DNA of 42,023 bases, taken from positions 1 to 42,023 of the forward strand of contig JAUQYT010000193.1 in assembly GCA_030587605.1 (NCBI GenBank), in the 5' to 3' direction. The translations under genes were made by a program, and so were the position numbers. A model generated the notes under the pieces. That model was given only the letters and a program-made list of their open reading frames with translations. It was not told where the DNA came from and made no database searches. Shown here in pieces: positions 9,147 through 17,683 of this stretch. The DNA comes from Candidatus Njordarchaeum guaymasense (GTDB taxonomy: Archaea > Asgardarchaeota > Njordarchaeia > Njordarchaeales > Njordarchaeaceae). The first letter of the stretch is position 1, and each line of letters starts with the position of its first letter.

Positions 9147-9505
9147 ACCTATTCAACCCTCTAGTGCCCTCTTAAACATGTAGGTGAAAGTATAGTCGTT
9201 GAAGCTAATAAGCATACTAGTCTTCTCTCTTGGTAGCTGCAGATGAATCAGTCCCCACAATCCGTGTCGACGAGATTGCACGCAACGAAAGATTTAGGAA
9301 ACGGGTCTGCCAAGTAGCCTCATCAAAAACTCTAGGCTTCCCGCGGACTGGAAACATTAGCTTTAATACTCTATACTCCTCTCTATAAAAGTGAAAGATC
9401 TTTATCCTGCAGTGAGAACAAAGTCTAATAAGGAACGTAGTTTCTCAAATCAAGTGGCTGAGCGTCAAGAATTCGAATTCGTGCTGGAATTGTTATAAGA
9501 ACAGC
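9147..9505. promoter_or_regulatory. Divergent intergenic region with TATA-like box (9383-9391)
   Basis: A 359-base gap between the divergent coiled-coil and nuclease-like genes. On the (+) strand ctataaaag at 9383-9391 is a good archaeal TATA box, predicting transcription from about 9415 and a leader of roughly 90 bases before the TTG at 9506; the frame upstream of that TTG is open back to a stop at 9413 but has no ATG, GTG or TTG. On the (-) strand gtttaagag at about 9168-9177 could serve the coiled-coil gene. No RNA gene or further ORF is recognisable. Confidence 0.5.
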
Positions 9506-10372
9506 TTGAACAATGTGTGGAATGAGATCGTGGTGTTCAGGGTTCCTCGGGATGAAGAATACCTGCTGCTGGACTTGCTGTATCGGCTAGTCAGATACTT
9601 CAAAGACATCAATGTGAATTTGAATCTCGACGACATGACCATGTTCACTAAAACGTTCCTGGTTGGTTTTGAGTGGGAATCCGAGTTCGCAAAGGTAATG
9701 CATGAACAAGGCTTCCTGTGTCTAAAGCTCTCACCTCACTTGGCCAAAACACAGATAATCGACCGCGGAGATGTGTTCGACTATCTACTTCTATCTGGTA
9801 ATAAGAGATGGGGAGTCGAGTGTAAGAGTAGGCATGATCCGCTCTTGATCTCTAAAGCGAGAGTTGAGAGACAATCTTGGCTTGTGGAAGCGCTGAACCT
9901 CGATGACCTTCTTATTGCCTGGAGGGCCAAGAGTAGATGGTTCCTCTTCTCTTATTCTCTGTTATCCCCCAAGCTTGAGACTAACCTAGGATTGAGCGAA
10001 ACGCAGCTTCTCGAAAATGTCAAAAGGGAAAATGAAGACTATCAGCTTAGAACAAATTTCAATCCTGATGGATACGTGAAGGCTGCGGGACTGCTGCTCA
10101 ATGGAACAGCTAAGCTGATGCCATTGTCCATTTTTGCCAAGGAGAACCCGACAACGGGTCGAGCTAGATGCATGATCTGCGGAAGAGTGGCTGACATCTT
10201 CAGCTGTAAGACTTGCGGAATGGAGATCTGCATGGATGACGCAATCTTCTGTGAGGTTGAGGAAGAGGTCTACTGCAAGAATTGCGCCAAGCCCGTAACC
10301 TGTAGAAAATGCGGTAAGGAAGGATGCAACCACTGTGTGACAAGCCAAGAGATATGCGAATGGTGCTTGTAG
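9506..10372 (+). CDS. PD-(D/E)xK nuclease-like protein with C-terminal Cys-rich zinc cluster
   Basis: Predicted DNA-acting protein. Residues ~50-180 resemble the restriction-endonuclease-like fold: an alpha helix (EWESEFAKVMHEQGF), then D92 in GDVFDYLLL and the E105-C-K107 strand of GVECKSRHDP, the spacing expected for the D...ExK metal site of Hjc/Mrr-type nucleases. Residues ~218-288 contain repeated CxxC pairs (CMIC, CKTC, CKNC, CRKC, CNHC, CEWC plus single Cys), predicting several zinc sites in a RING/B-box-like or zinc-ribbon array. Start is TTG with no clear Shine-Dalgarno; GTG at 9515 is an alternative. The phosphatase gene follows 74 bases on and may share its transcript. The zinc array suggests recognition of DNA or a protein partner (inference). 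No precise family is recognised. Confidence 0.72.
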   Translation: MNNVWNEIVVFRVPRDEEYLLLDLLYRLVRYFKDINVNLNLDDMTMFTKTFLVGFEWESEFAKVMHEQGFLCLKLSPHLAKTQIIDRGDVFDYLLLSGNKRWGVECKSRHDPLLISKARVERQSWLVEALNLDDLLIAWRAKSRWFLFSYSLLSPKLETNLGLSETQLLENVKRENEDYQLRTNFNPDGYVKAAGLLLNGTAKLMPLSIFAKENPTTGRARCMICGRVADIFSCKTCGMEICMDDAIFCEVEEEVYCKNCAKPVTCRKCGKEGCNHCVTSQEICEWCL

Positions 10373-10446
10373 CATAGTGATGGTTGCTATAGGCATTACT
10401 ATGATCTTTTGCTGATCCACAGCAAAACCTGTGATAGGAGACAACG

Positions 10447-11355
10447 TTGAAAATGGCTTTGTTGTCAGCAGATGAATTCGAAGAGATGATTATCGCGGTT
10501 GCAAGGATTATTCGCGAGGAGCGGGAGCTAGGTAAACTGAAAAGCGGAGCGATAGTTGAAAATAAGTTGATTAAACTGCCTGCGCATGGAAGAGCATTGT
10601 TCGTGGGGGACATTCACGGTGAGCTTGATAGTCTGAAAGAAGTACTGCGCCGCTCCAATTTCACAGAAGAAAAGGTCGAGTCAGATCGCAGAGGCTACCT
10701 CGTCTTCCTCGGTGATCTCGTTGACAGAGGACCTAACTCTGTTGAAGTGTTAACAACACTTTTCAACCTAAAGATCCAGTTGAAGGGAAATGTCATACTG
10801 CTAAAGGGGAACCACGAGTTGCCCGACGTTAATTCGCGATATGGATTCATCAACGAAGTATATGCCAAGTATCACAACAATGGGAAAGAGGTCTACACAC
10901 TGTGCAACAAGTTGTTCGACAAGTTTCCTCATGCTGTTTTCACGGGAAATGGGATCTTCGCTGTGCACGGGGGAATACCTGAAAAGGTGTCCTCCCTCAA
11001 ACAAATTGCAGACTTGGAAGGAGAGAAACTTGGTCAACTACTGTGGAATGATCCGCGACCTGAGATACACGGATTCGAGCAAAACTATGGAAGGGATCCC
11101 CTCGGTCTCAGCGAAATAAGGTACTTTGGCAATGATATCACAGAGAGATTCCTAAAAGGGGTTGGCGCCAAGGTTCTGGTCAGAGCTCACGAGTACTTTG
11201 AGGGAACGGGCTACATGGCGGTTTCAAAAAGAGTAATCACGATTTTCACGGCGAAATATGGGAGGCCGGACTGGAAAAGGGCATACATAGACACAGACCT
11301 CTCTAAGAAAATCGGGAACGTATCCTCCCTAGTTCCAGATATCCAGCGATTCTGA
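10447..11355 (+). CDS. PPP-family serine/threonine protein phosphatase (PP1/PP2A-like)
   Basis: Removes phosphate from Ser/Thr residues of proteins with a binuclear metal centre, in the cytoplasm. The full PPP signature set is present in order: GDIHG (residues 54-58), GDLVDRG, GNHE, a later HGG (FAVHGGIPE) and RAHE near the C-terminus, with the substrate-binding WNDP region. Residues ~140-180 and the C-terminal YGRPDWKRAY match the eukaryote-type PP1/2A layout more than the short bacterial PrpA/B type. TTG at 10447 is chosen because GGAG (10437-10440) lies 6 bases upstream; ATG at 10453 is the alternative and changes only two residues. It sits downstream of the nuclease-like gene, and its target is unknown. 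Confidence 0.93.
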   Translation: MKMALLSADEFEEMIIAVARIIREERELGKLKSGAIVENKLIKLPAHGRALFVGDIHGELDSLKEVLRRSNFTEEKVESDRRGYLVFLGDLVDRGPNSVEVLTTLFNLKIQLKGNVILLKGNHELPDVNSRYGFINEVYAKYHNNGKEVYTLCNKLFDKFPHAVFTGNGIFAVHGGIPEKVSSLKQIADLEGEKLGQLLWNDPRPEIHGFEQNYGRDPLGLSEIRYFGNDITERFLKGVGAKVLVRAHEYFEGTGYMAVSKRVITIFTAKYGRPDWKRAYIDTDLSKKIGNVSSLVPDIQRF

Positions 11356-11518
11356 AGCAACAAGACCCAGATCCCAAAAGGCGGGGTTTTTCCAAAGGGC
11401 AGTATCGGTCTAGCATCTATACCTTTGCCAATAGAGATCTCAAAGCACAAGACTTATCAAATACGTGGGTTCAATAATCTAAAAAGAAAATCTAATTGAA
11501 AAGAATGGTGCGTTTAGA

Positions 11519-11869
11519 ATGGCTTTAGATTTACCATGGTACGCCGTGCTCTTGATACAGATCCTAGTGGCTTTCGTCGTTCTATGGTTAGCTGTTAGGC
11601 TAGTGGCTGGATCAAGGAAGACTAGCGAAAAGCTAGTTATGATCCTGCTTATCGCCATAATCGGTGTACTAGTAGTCCCAGCCGTTCAGTCAATCCCCAT
11701 CATAAGTGCACTAGGCTCAATAATAGGTTACACAATCATAATATTGCTGGTGCATGCGCTCGTCGACATAGCGTGGGATAAGTCGATCATCATAGCCTTC
11801 ATGTTCTACGTAGTGATGGTCATACTTGCCATCGTGATAGGATCAACGTATCTTGGGCCATGGGTTTGA
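11519..11869 (+). CDS. Small hydrophobic membrane protein, four predicted helices
   Basis: 116-residue integral membrane protein without a family I recognise. Four hydrophobic segments at about residues 9-28, 38-57, 62-86 and 91-112; the first loop carries the only cluster of charges (RLVAGSRKTSEK), which predicts its side as cytoplasmic by the positive-inside rule. The gene has its own 160-base upstream gap containing A/T-rich sequence (11479-11490) that may hold a promoter. Codon choice and start (ATG at 11519, GGTG at 11507-11510) look genuine, and no overlapping ORF competes. Function unknown. Confidence 0.7.
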   Translation: MALDLPWYAVLLIQILVAFVVLWLAVRLVAGSRKTSEKLVMILLIAIIGVLVVPAVQSIPIISALGSIIGYTIIILLVHALVDIAWDKSIIIAFMFYVVMVILAIVIGSTYLGPWV

Positions 11870-11992
11870 CAGCCCCGAAATCGAATGGAACTAAGATTCC
11901 ATAGCCAAAGACAAGAAGTGACTGCTCTCACTTCATAACTACTCTTTTTTTGTCGGTAGGCAGCTGGTTACTGCACATCGGGAACTAGGATT

Positions 11993-12712
11993 TCAGTTCT
12001 CTTCTTCCTTCGGCAATTGCTTGTTAACATCGGCTACGATCGAGTCATACAGTGATTCGCCGAACATGTGCGAGAGCAGTTTCTTTATCTTGTCAAGCAG
12101 TTCTCTCTCTTCCGCCTCGGGAAGATCGTCTGACAGCCAGGCATATGACGAACCAATACGCACAATCTTGGGGTGTAGCTTGAGAATTTGATCGAGTGGA
12201 AGATAGTCTCTAACTTCATTTAATACCCCTTGTAGAAGAGAGCCGGGGACCGGTTTGATCTTCCTCTTGATTGCCTTCCAGTCCAAGCCCACGATCTTCT
12301 TTGTGAATTCATCAAATGCTTCAAATTCTCTCGGCTGATGACCGAGTTCCCGCATTTTATTGCGAAATACTCCTCCGCTGTAACTTAAGAAATTGAGAAT
12401 CAGGTATTCGAGAAGCGCTTCGGTTTCAACCGTCTGTTTTTTCTCTATGTCGGTTAGAAGCACAAAGTAGTATTGTACAGGTTGGTCTGCCTTGGTCTGA
12501 AGATTTAGGAGCCGAAATGTGAGAAGACTCTGAGACAGCTTTATGGAGTGAATGTTGCCGCCGTCTGGAGACAACGAAGTTTCACTGGCGAATGCCTGCA
12601 TTGCGGTCAGGAAACCTGAGATCAGTAATCCCCGATCCGCAGTAACCTTTTCAGTAAAAAAAGTGTAAATTGGGGTTCCGCTCTCTTGAATAACCAGCAA
12701 TCCCTTAAGCAT
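11993..12712 (-). CDS. Longin/roadblock-like domain protein
   Basis: 239-residue soluble protein. The N-terminal ~115 residues begin MLKGLLVIQESGTPIY and continue with a long helix (GLLISGFLTAMQAFASE) and beta strands, the pattern of archaeal longin or roadblock-like domains that in other archaea and in eukaryotes partner small GTPases. The remaining ~120 residues are helical and charged, ending KQLPKEEEN, without a recognised fold. Its first 8 bases overlap the end of the upstream 8-TM gene, so the two are translationally coupled and likely form a membrane-sensor/soluble-partner pair (inference). The window encodes a Ras-like GTPase at 30.6-31.1 kb, a possible but untested partner. Confidence 0.6.
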   Translation of the reverse strand: MLKGLLVIQESGTPIYTFFTEKVTADRGLLISGFLTAMQAFASETSLSPDGGNIHSIKLSQSLLTFRLLNLQTKADQPVQYYFVLLTDIEKKQTVETEALLEYLILNFLSYSGGVFRNKMRELGHQPREFEAFDEFTKKIVGLDWKAIKRKIKPVPGSLLQGVLNEVRDYLPLDQILKLHPKIVRIGSSYAWLSDDLPEAEERELLDKIKKLLSHMFGESLYDSIVADVNKQLPKEEEN

Positions 12713-13517
12713 TCTGGCGCCCTCCGTGCACCCTGTACATCAATACGAAGAAGAGACCACTCGCAATAATGGTCACATATCCGAGGGTGAGAACCATGTC
12801 CAATGGATGATAGGGCGCAGCGTATGCTCCGGCGTTCTCTGCATAAGTAAACCAGATATCCCCGATCGCCTCCAAGACAAAGCCGAGAACCAAAAGCCCC
12901 CAAGGTTGAGCAATCTCCCCGGATCGAAACTTGAGCAATATAACCAAAGCAAGGACAATGATTACGAAGTCTTCGAAAGGATACACCATGCTGATTAGAG
13001 TATCTGACCCAATCCCAACCTGAGCTATTGGGATGATCGCTAGCAACGCTATGGCAACAAAAGTGACAATGGAAAGAGCAATCCACAGAGCAAGCGTCGA
13101 CGGCTTGAATTTCACCCGAATCGTTCTGATGTTCAGCAACAGCGCAACCGCGAATGGGAAGTATCCCGCAATATAGAAAACGTCTGCCACCGATGGAAAC
13201 GGCTCTTCGCCAACCCATTCGTAATAGAGCCAAGCCGACTCCGCCAAAACCCAAAGGACAAGTCCTATCGAAATGATTATTGATGTCAGACCGGGTCTAG
13301 TACTCGACCAACCAAATCGCCGAGCAACAAGCGCAAAGATCAACGCACCAACAACCGCAAAGATCACATTATGCATATCTATGAATAGCCAAGCCGATCC
13401 TTCCGCTACGAATGGTTGTATCAAATAGATGGCAACCACGTACAATGCCAGGACAATGGGAACAAGAACCCACTTCGATTGGAGAAGACTTTTCTCAGTT
13501 GCTGTCTCTAGACTCAA
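12705..13517 (-). CDS. Eight-helix membrane protein resembling sensor input domains
   Basis: 270-residue integral membrane protein with about eight hydrophobic segments and short loops. The stretch EEPFPSVADVFYIAGYFPFA resembles a motif I associate with N-terminal multi-TM input regions of bacterial GGDEF and histidine kinase proteins, but here no output domain is fused. Overlap of 8 bases with the downstream longin-like gene suggests that the cytoplasmic partner is supplied in trans. Start ATG at 13517 follows shortly after an A/T-rich segment. The upstream 170 bases separate it from the end of the INO1 gene. Ligand and exact role unknown. Confidence 0.6.
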   Translation of the reverse strand: MSLETATEKSLLQSKWVLVPIVLALYVVAIYLIQPFVAEGSAWLFIDMHNVIFAVVGALIFALVARRFGWSSTRPGLTSIIISIGLVLWVLAESAWLYYEWVGEEPFPSVADVFYIAGYFPFAVALLLNIRTIRVKFKPSTLALWIALSIVTFVAIALLAIIPIAQVGIGSDTLISMVYPFEDFVIIVLALVILLKFRSGEIAQPWGLLVLGFVLEAIGDIWFTYAENAGAYAAPYHPLDMVLTLGYVTIIASGLFFVLMYRVHGGRQNA

Positions 13518-13691
13518 TTTTCATTCCCCTGCCCAGTCCTGCAGAGACTAAAAATCCAATATGAGCCAAATATATGAGATAGATGTGCTGAATTAAAAGG
13601 TTACCTTGAGAATAATAGCAGGCTTGATGATGTCATGCGATTTCCGCAAAACAGAGTAGTTCATCGTGGTTGCAGTGCCATTCTTGCTTTG

Positions 13692-14771
13692 CTATCTTTC
13701 TCTCCTGCCTTGGATGAACTCCTCGGCCCACTGCCTAGCAATGTGGTCAGGAACATTCACTGGTGGATGCTTGAACGCGTAAGAGGATATGCTATCCAGC
13801 GACCCACTTACCCCTCTATCTAGGGCGAGTTTGGTTCCCCTGATAACATCTATGACTACGCCTCCGCTGTTTGGCGAGTCCTCCACCGACAACTTTAGAT
13901 CTACTGTTATTGGTCGATCACCGAATTTTCGTCCCTTGATGTAGATGTAGCAGATTTTTTTGTCTCCGAGGAAGCTGACCCAGTCTGATGGGCCTATCCT
14001 TGTGGGGAACTGGTAGTCGCTCAAGCTTGTCACTGCTTGAGTTTTACTGATCCTTTTGGATGCGAGCCTGTTTTCGTCTAGCATGTTCTCGAAGTCTGTG
14101 TCGCCGCCTACATTCAGCTGGTAGGTTTCCTCTATCTTTACTCCACGTTCCAACATTAGGTTCACTAATGCCCGGTGAACGATTGTCGCCCCAACTTGGC
14201 TCTTAATATCATCTCCAGCAACGGGCAGCTTTCTCTCAGAGAACTTTTCTGCCCACGCGTGGTCCGAAGCTATGAACTCCGGGATGCAGTTCACGAGAGC
14301 GCACCCAACGTTAAGGCAAGCTTCGACATAGAATCTTGTGGCTTCCCTGCTTCCGACAGGGAGATAGTTAATCAAAATCTCAGCACCTGAGTCCTCCAGC
14401 ACCTTGGCTGGGTCAACAGGCTTTATCCCGTCGCCGTAAACATGGAAAGACTCGAACATATGGGGTGCAACGCCATCAAGAATTGGACCTGCTTGGACAT
14501 CTACACCTAGCTTCTTAACATCTGCGAAACGTTCGGCAACATTAGGATGAGCAAATATCGCTTCGCTTAGGTCATGACCTATCTTCAGCTTGTTTACATC
14601 AAAGGCTGCGACGACTTTTATGTCACTTATCTTGTACCCGCCAAGCTCAGGGTGCATTAACCCTGGTACAGTGTCATGTTTACTCACGTTTCTATAGTAG
14701 GTTAGTCCTTGAATCAGTGTAGAAGCGCAGTTTCCAAGACCAACTATGGCAACACGTATCTCTTTGCCCAT
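13692..14771 (-). CDS. ino1: myo-Inositol-1-phosphate synthase
   Basis: Converts glucose-6-phosphate to L-myo-inositol-1-phosphate using NAD, the committed step for archaetidylinositol-type lipids and inositol-based solutes. The Rossmann motif VAIVGLGNCAS opens the protein, followed by VAAFDVN, the substrate-binding LINYLPVGS, GDDIKSQVGAT and NVGGDTDF motifs typical of archaeal and actinobacterial INO1, and a C-terminal DHIARQWAEEF region. An in-frame ATG at 14843 exists, but I choose ATG at 14771: the protein then starts five residues before the Rossmann strand, GGAG lies about 9 bases upstream, and a TATA-like box at 14814-14824 sits about 45 bases upstream, inside the longer reading. Confidence 0.95.
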   Translation of the reverse strand: MGKEIRVAIVGLGNCASTLIQGLTYYRNVSKHDTVPGLMHPELGGYKISDIKVVAAFDVNKLKIGHDLSEAIFAHPNVAERFADVKKLGVDVQAGPILDGVAPHMFESFHVYGDGIKPVDPAKVLEDSGAEILINYLPVGSREATRFYVEACLNVGCALVNCIPEFIASDHAWAEKFSERKLPVAGDDIKSQVGATIVHRALVNLMLERGVKIEETYQLNVGGDTDFENMLDENRLASKRISKTQAVTSLSDYQFPTRIGPSDWVSFLGDKKICYIYIKGRKFGDRPITVDLKLSVEDSPNSGGVVIDVIRGTKLALDRGVSGSLDSISSYAFKHPPVNVPDHIARQWAEEFIQGRRER

Positions 14772-14813
14772 GGGAAACACACTCCCTCTCCAAGAATAGG
14801 GTCCGAGGTTAGT

Positions 14814-14824
14814 TATATATTTTA
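14814..14824 (-). promoter_or_regulatory. TATA-like box for ino1
   Basis: On the (-) strand this reads ataaaatatat, in the short gap after the Nre gene and about 45 bases upstream of the preferred ino1 start. It argues that ino1 has its own promoter and supports the start at 14771 over 14843. Confidence 0.6.
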
Positions 14825-14877
14825 TCTCCGTAAAATAGTTCACGGCTATAAAACACAGACTTGCGAATCCAAAGTTC

Positions 14878-16389
14878 TCAGAAGTCAGTTATTCTTGTTT
14901 GAAAAAGAAGTTCCTGCAGCAACTTGCTACTCTTGATCCACTGGGTTAACCCTATATCGAACTTTGAAGAAACGTGTCTCAATACGTCTCTCGGATTATT
15001 GAATTTGATTGGCGCGTTTCTCAGAGCGTTTCGCACATTTTCGCGAACGTTCCATACCCCTACAGGTACTATGTAGCCGGGGTGAGTTTCTCTCAGAACA
15101 ACAACGGTTGCCTGGCGGCGTTCGGCAACAAGTTTCTCTGTAACGGCTAACCTTGAGGCAAAGTAACACCCGCCGATGTCGGGGTAGGTAGTCCTGCCCT
15201 CATACATTTCGTGGTCTGAGAATATCACGATATTCTTGCTATCAGGGTTCCAGGTAGTGCCAGGGTACCAGGCTTCGACGAGTTCGTAGCTCCATCCCTG
15301 TGGAGCCATGAGTATGATCCATCGGTTGTCAAGGTAGTTTGACTCATAGATCCTGTACTCGTTGATCAGAGGTTGTGTCTTGACGTTATCCATGAGTGTC
15401 TTAGATATTATGCTGTCAACGGCGGTTATGCTCCAGCGTGTAGGCACAAGTTTCCTTCTCTCTTTGACTCCAAAGGCTCCTACGCTGAAGGCCTTCTGGA
15501 TCCTTGAGACTAGCGTGCCGCTGGTGTAGAGGTCGAATACGGCGTCGGAGGCCTTTAGGTCGAAGTCGTGGTAAGCTTTCTCAAGTGGGGGATCCCAGTA
15601 CACGTTGCCTACGTTGACCTTGTCGATCGGCGCGGAGGGGCCAAAAGGTTGAACATCGTCGTCTAAGACTATCGGGCCACTGGGCTTCTTTCTCAGGAGC
15701 ATCTCTGTCTCCACTGGGCTCTTTGCCAACGCGAGCTCGGTGATAACGTCTGTGATCTTTCCTCCAGAGTCTGTTGCAGCGGCATTCACGTTTAGGCGAG
15801 ACTTTCCTCTTACCAGCTTTAACCTGAAGTCTATTATGTCATCAATCGACCTTGCGAAGCCGCATGGACCCCACAGCTCGGGCACATCCATGATATACGT
15901 GTCACCGTGAATAGGTGGCACCATCGGACCAGCGTATACATATGGGTACCCGATTCTCCCGATGAAGACTCCCGGCGGTGACGTTCCGTCGAGATCAACC
16001 CTGTCAATGGTCTTCGCAATCTTGGTGTACGAGAATGCTCTAGCTAGCACTGAGCACCTTGGCTTACCACAGAGGAACTTGCCTCCCTTGCACAACACGC
16101 ACATGTTGCTTCTGGAAGCTCTTCTCCTGAGAAGATTGATATCATAAGTTAGGTCAGATGGAGGAACCCCTGCCTCTCTAAGCAGAGATAGTAGCCAATG
16201 GCTACCATTACTGCAGTCGTCCTTCTTCTCAAAGCCGCCTAACCCTGACATCTGCACCCAACCGCCGATAGACAAGTCACTTGAAGTAGAATCGTGACCT
16301 CCCTTTTCTCCTAACCAGGTCACTGTTTCTCTTAAGGAATTGCTAATACAATTAGTTAGAATGCGAAGAATGGAATATAAATTCTCCAT
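14878..16389 (-). CDS. Nre-family archaeal DNA repair protein
   Basis: Member of the archaeal Nre family (DUF650/DUF651), linked in the literature to DNA-damage survival and to PCNA. After a variable head, a zinc motif CVLCKGGKFLCGKPRC (C97, C100, C107, C112) is followed by family blocks such as GYPYVYAGPMVPP, DVPELWGPCGF, KERRKLVPTRWSITAVD and VEAWYPGTTWNPDS. The protein ends QTRITDF, which fits a PCNA-interacting QxxIxxF box at the extreme C-terminus, as expected for Nre. The ~95-residue head before the zinc motif is longer than usual; ATG at 16251 (start MSGLGGFEK) is an alternative. It lies 50 bases downstream of the presenilin-like gene on the same strand and probably shares its transcript. 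Confidence 0.93.
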   Translation of the reverse strand: MENLYSILRILTNCISNSLRETVTWLGEKGGHDSTSSDLSIGGWVQMSGLGGFEKKDDCSNGSHWLLSLLREAGVPPSDLTYDINLLRRRASRSNMCVLCKGGKFLCGKPRCSVLARAFSYTKIAKTIDRVDLDGTSPPGVFIGRIGYPYVYAGPMVPPIHGDTYIMDVPELWGPCGFARSIDDIIDFRLKLVRGKSRLNVNAAATDSGGKITDVITELALAKSPVETEMLLRKKPSGPIVLDDDVQPFGPSAPIDKVNVGNVYWDPPLEKAYHDFDLKASDAVFDLYTSGTLVSRIQKAFSVGAFGVKERRKLVPTRWSITAVDSIISKTLMDNVKTQPLINEYRIYESNYLDNRWIILMAPQGWSYELVEAWYPGTTWNPDSKNIVIFSDHEMYEGRTTYPDIGGCYFASRLAVTEKLVAERRQATVVVLRETHPGYIVPVGVWNVRENVRNALRNAPIKFNNPRDVLRHVSSKFDIGLTQWIKSSKLLQELLFQTRITDF

Positions 16390-16439
16390 CCATCTACATC
16401 AAAGTGCTTCTCAATCTGAGAGTTAGGTGCATAGATTTC

Positions 16440-17423
16440 TCAGTACGGCTTCTTCAATTTCTTGTAGTAGTATGCAACGGATAGCACCCCAGCTGCTAAA
16501 ACTGCCGGCAAGGCGGGAGCCATGCCTATCCCAAGAACGTACATCGTGGCTGTCAAGCCCAGCAATGAAGTCGCAATCAAAACTATGAGCGCTACTGGTA
16601 TGTCCTTCAGCCTCCTTGTGAATGCGGTGACGAGAAGAAAGGAGAAGAATAGATCTCCACCTCCGAGTAAAGCGTAACCGATCCCGAGAGGAGTAACTCC
16701 ACTAGGTATCAAGACGCTGAACAGTGTGAAAGCCAAGTATGATACAGCGCTCTCCATAACGTTCGAAAATAGAACTGCGTAGATATCCCACACCGACAGA
16801 ATTATCGCCAGAATAATCACGATCTCAATAGGAAGCTCCTTTCCAAGAATGATCGAGACACCAACCAAAGTGAAGACAATCACAATGTCGAACAGCCAAA
16901 ACACGTAGTCGAATAGCCCGAAAAACAAGAAGGCCTGGGTTAGAGCATACAAGCATGCAGGTATGGCTGATAAGGCCAAGGCTTTTCTTTCACTGCTGGT
17001 GAATTCTGAGAGGAGTCCACTTGAACCTACAGCTGTAGCTAATGTGTACAGAACAATGATGGCAATTACGGGTACGCGAACAATGAATAGGGCACCTATC
17101 ACCATACCTCCGATAATTCCGATCATCAATGGGAGGGAAGACTTGAGTTTCTCACGAAGAGAGCTCCCTTGGGGCGATAGTGAAAACAGTGAAGATTGTT
17201 CAGCTTCCTTGAGCTCCCCTCTCAGTCTGCTTAGATGCTTTTCCAGATCCTTCATCTCAGCCTTGGAAGGTTCTTTCTCACCTCGTCTCAAGGCCGACAG
17301 GTAGGCCTTATTCTCACTGATTTGTCTCTGAATCACGCGAGCCCTGTGGCCCGTAGAGTATGCAGTTACTAGGCAGCTAAGAATAAGAATCGTTATGATG
17401 ATAAGTTGGGTTAGAATTGACAT
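16440..17423 (-). CDS. Presenilin/signal-peptide-peptidase-like intramembrane aspartyl protease
   Basis: Polytopic membrane protease that would cut transmembrane helices. The three family signatures are present: D213 in SVWDIYAV, D257 in GGGD (GxGD class), and the PAL motif at residues 303-305 in APALPAVL. About nine hydrophobic helices follow residue 95. The N-terminus has one hydrophobic helix (residues 4-22) and then a charged coiled-coil segment of about 45 residues (ENKAYLSALRRGEKEPSKAE onward) not found in minimal archaeal presenilin homologues, perhaps for partner binding (inference). The preceding promoter-like sequence cataaataaaag at 17473-17484 lies about 50-60 bases upstream of the ATG. 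It is followed on the same strand by the Nre gene. Substrates unknown. Confidence 0.88.
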   Translation of the reverse strand: MSILTQLIIITILILSCLVTAYSTGHRARVIQRQISENKAYLSALRRGEKEPSKAEMKDLEKHLSRLRGELKEAEQSSLFSLSPQGSSLREKLKSSLPLMIGIIGGMVIGALFIVRVPVIAIIVLYTLATAVGSSGLLSEFTSSERKALALSAIPACLYALTQAFLFFGLFDYVFWLFDIVIVFTLVGVSIILGKELPIEIVIILAIILSVWDIYAVLFSNVMESAVSYLAFTLFSVLIPSGVTPLGIGYALLGGGDLFFSFLLVTAFTRRLKDIPVALIVLIATSLLGLTATMYVLGIGMAPALPAVLAAGVLSVAYYYKKLKKPY

Positions 17424-17472
17424 GACGCGTTACACCGGCCATCGTTAAACCAAAAGGTGTAGCAGTTTCCAA

Positions 17473-17484
17473 CTTTTATTTATG
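17473..17484 (-). promoter_or_regulatory. TATA-like box for presenilin-like/Nre unit
   Basis: Reads cataaataaaag on the (-) strand, 50-60 bases upstream of the presenilin-like start, within the 260-base gap after the PaaK-type gene. It is the best TATA-like match in that gap; the rest shows no gene. Confidence 0.5.
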
Positions 17485-17683
17485 CGTTATTGAAAAGCCG
17501 AGGCAATTCAATGGTTCACATAATCTTCTGGTTATTAAGTGTTTCTGAATCGGAATCACGTCTCATGTCTTCGATTAAAGTCACGTGAGAGACATTTTCT
17601 CCCCGCACCACTTGCGACGGAGAAGAAAAAAGGAGGGAGTGTCTTGCTCTCAAGGAAAGTGATGGCATTTGTCCCTCGTACTC

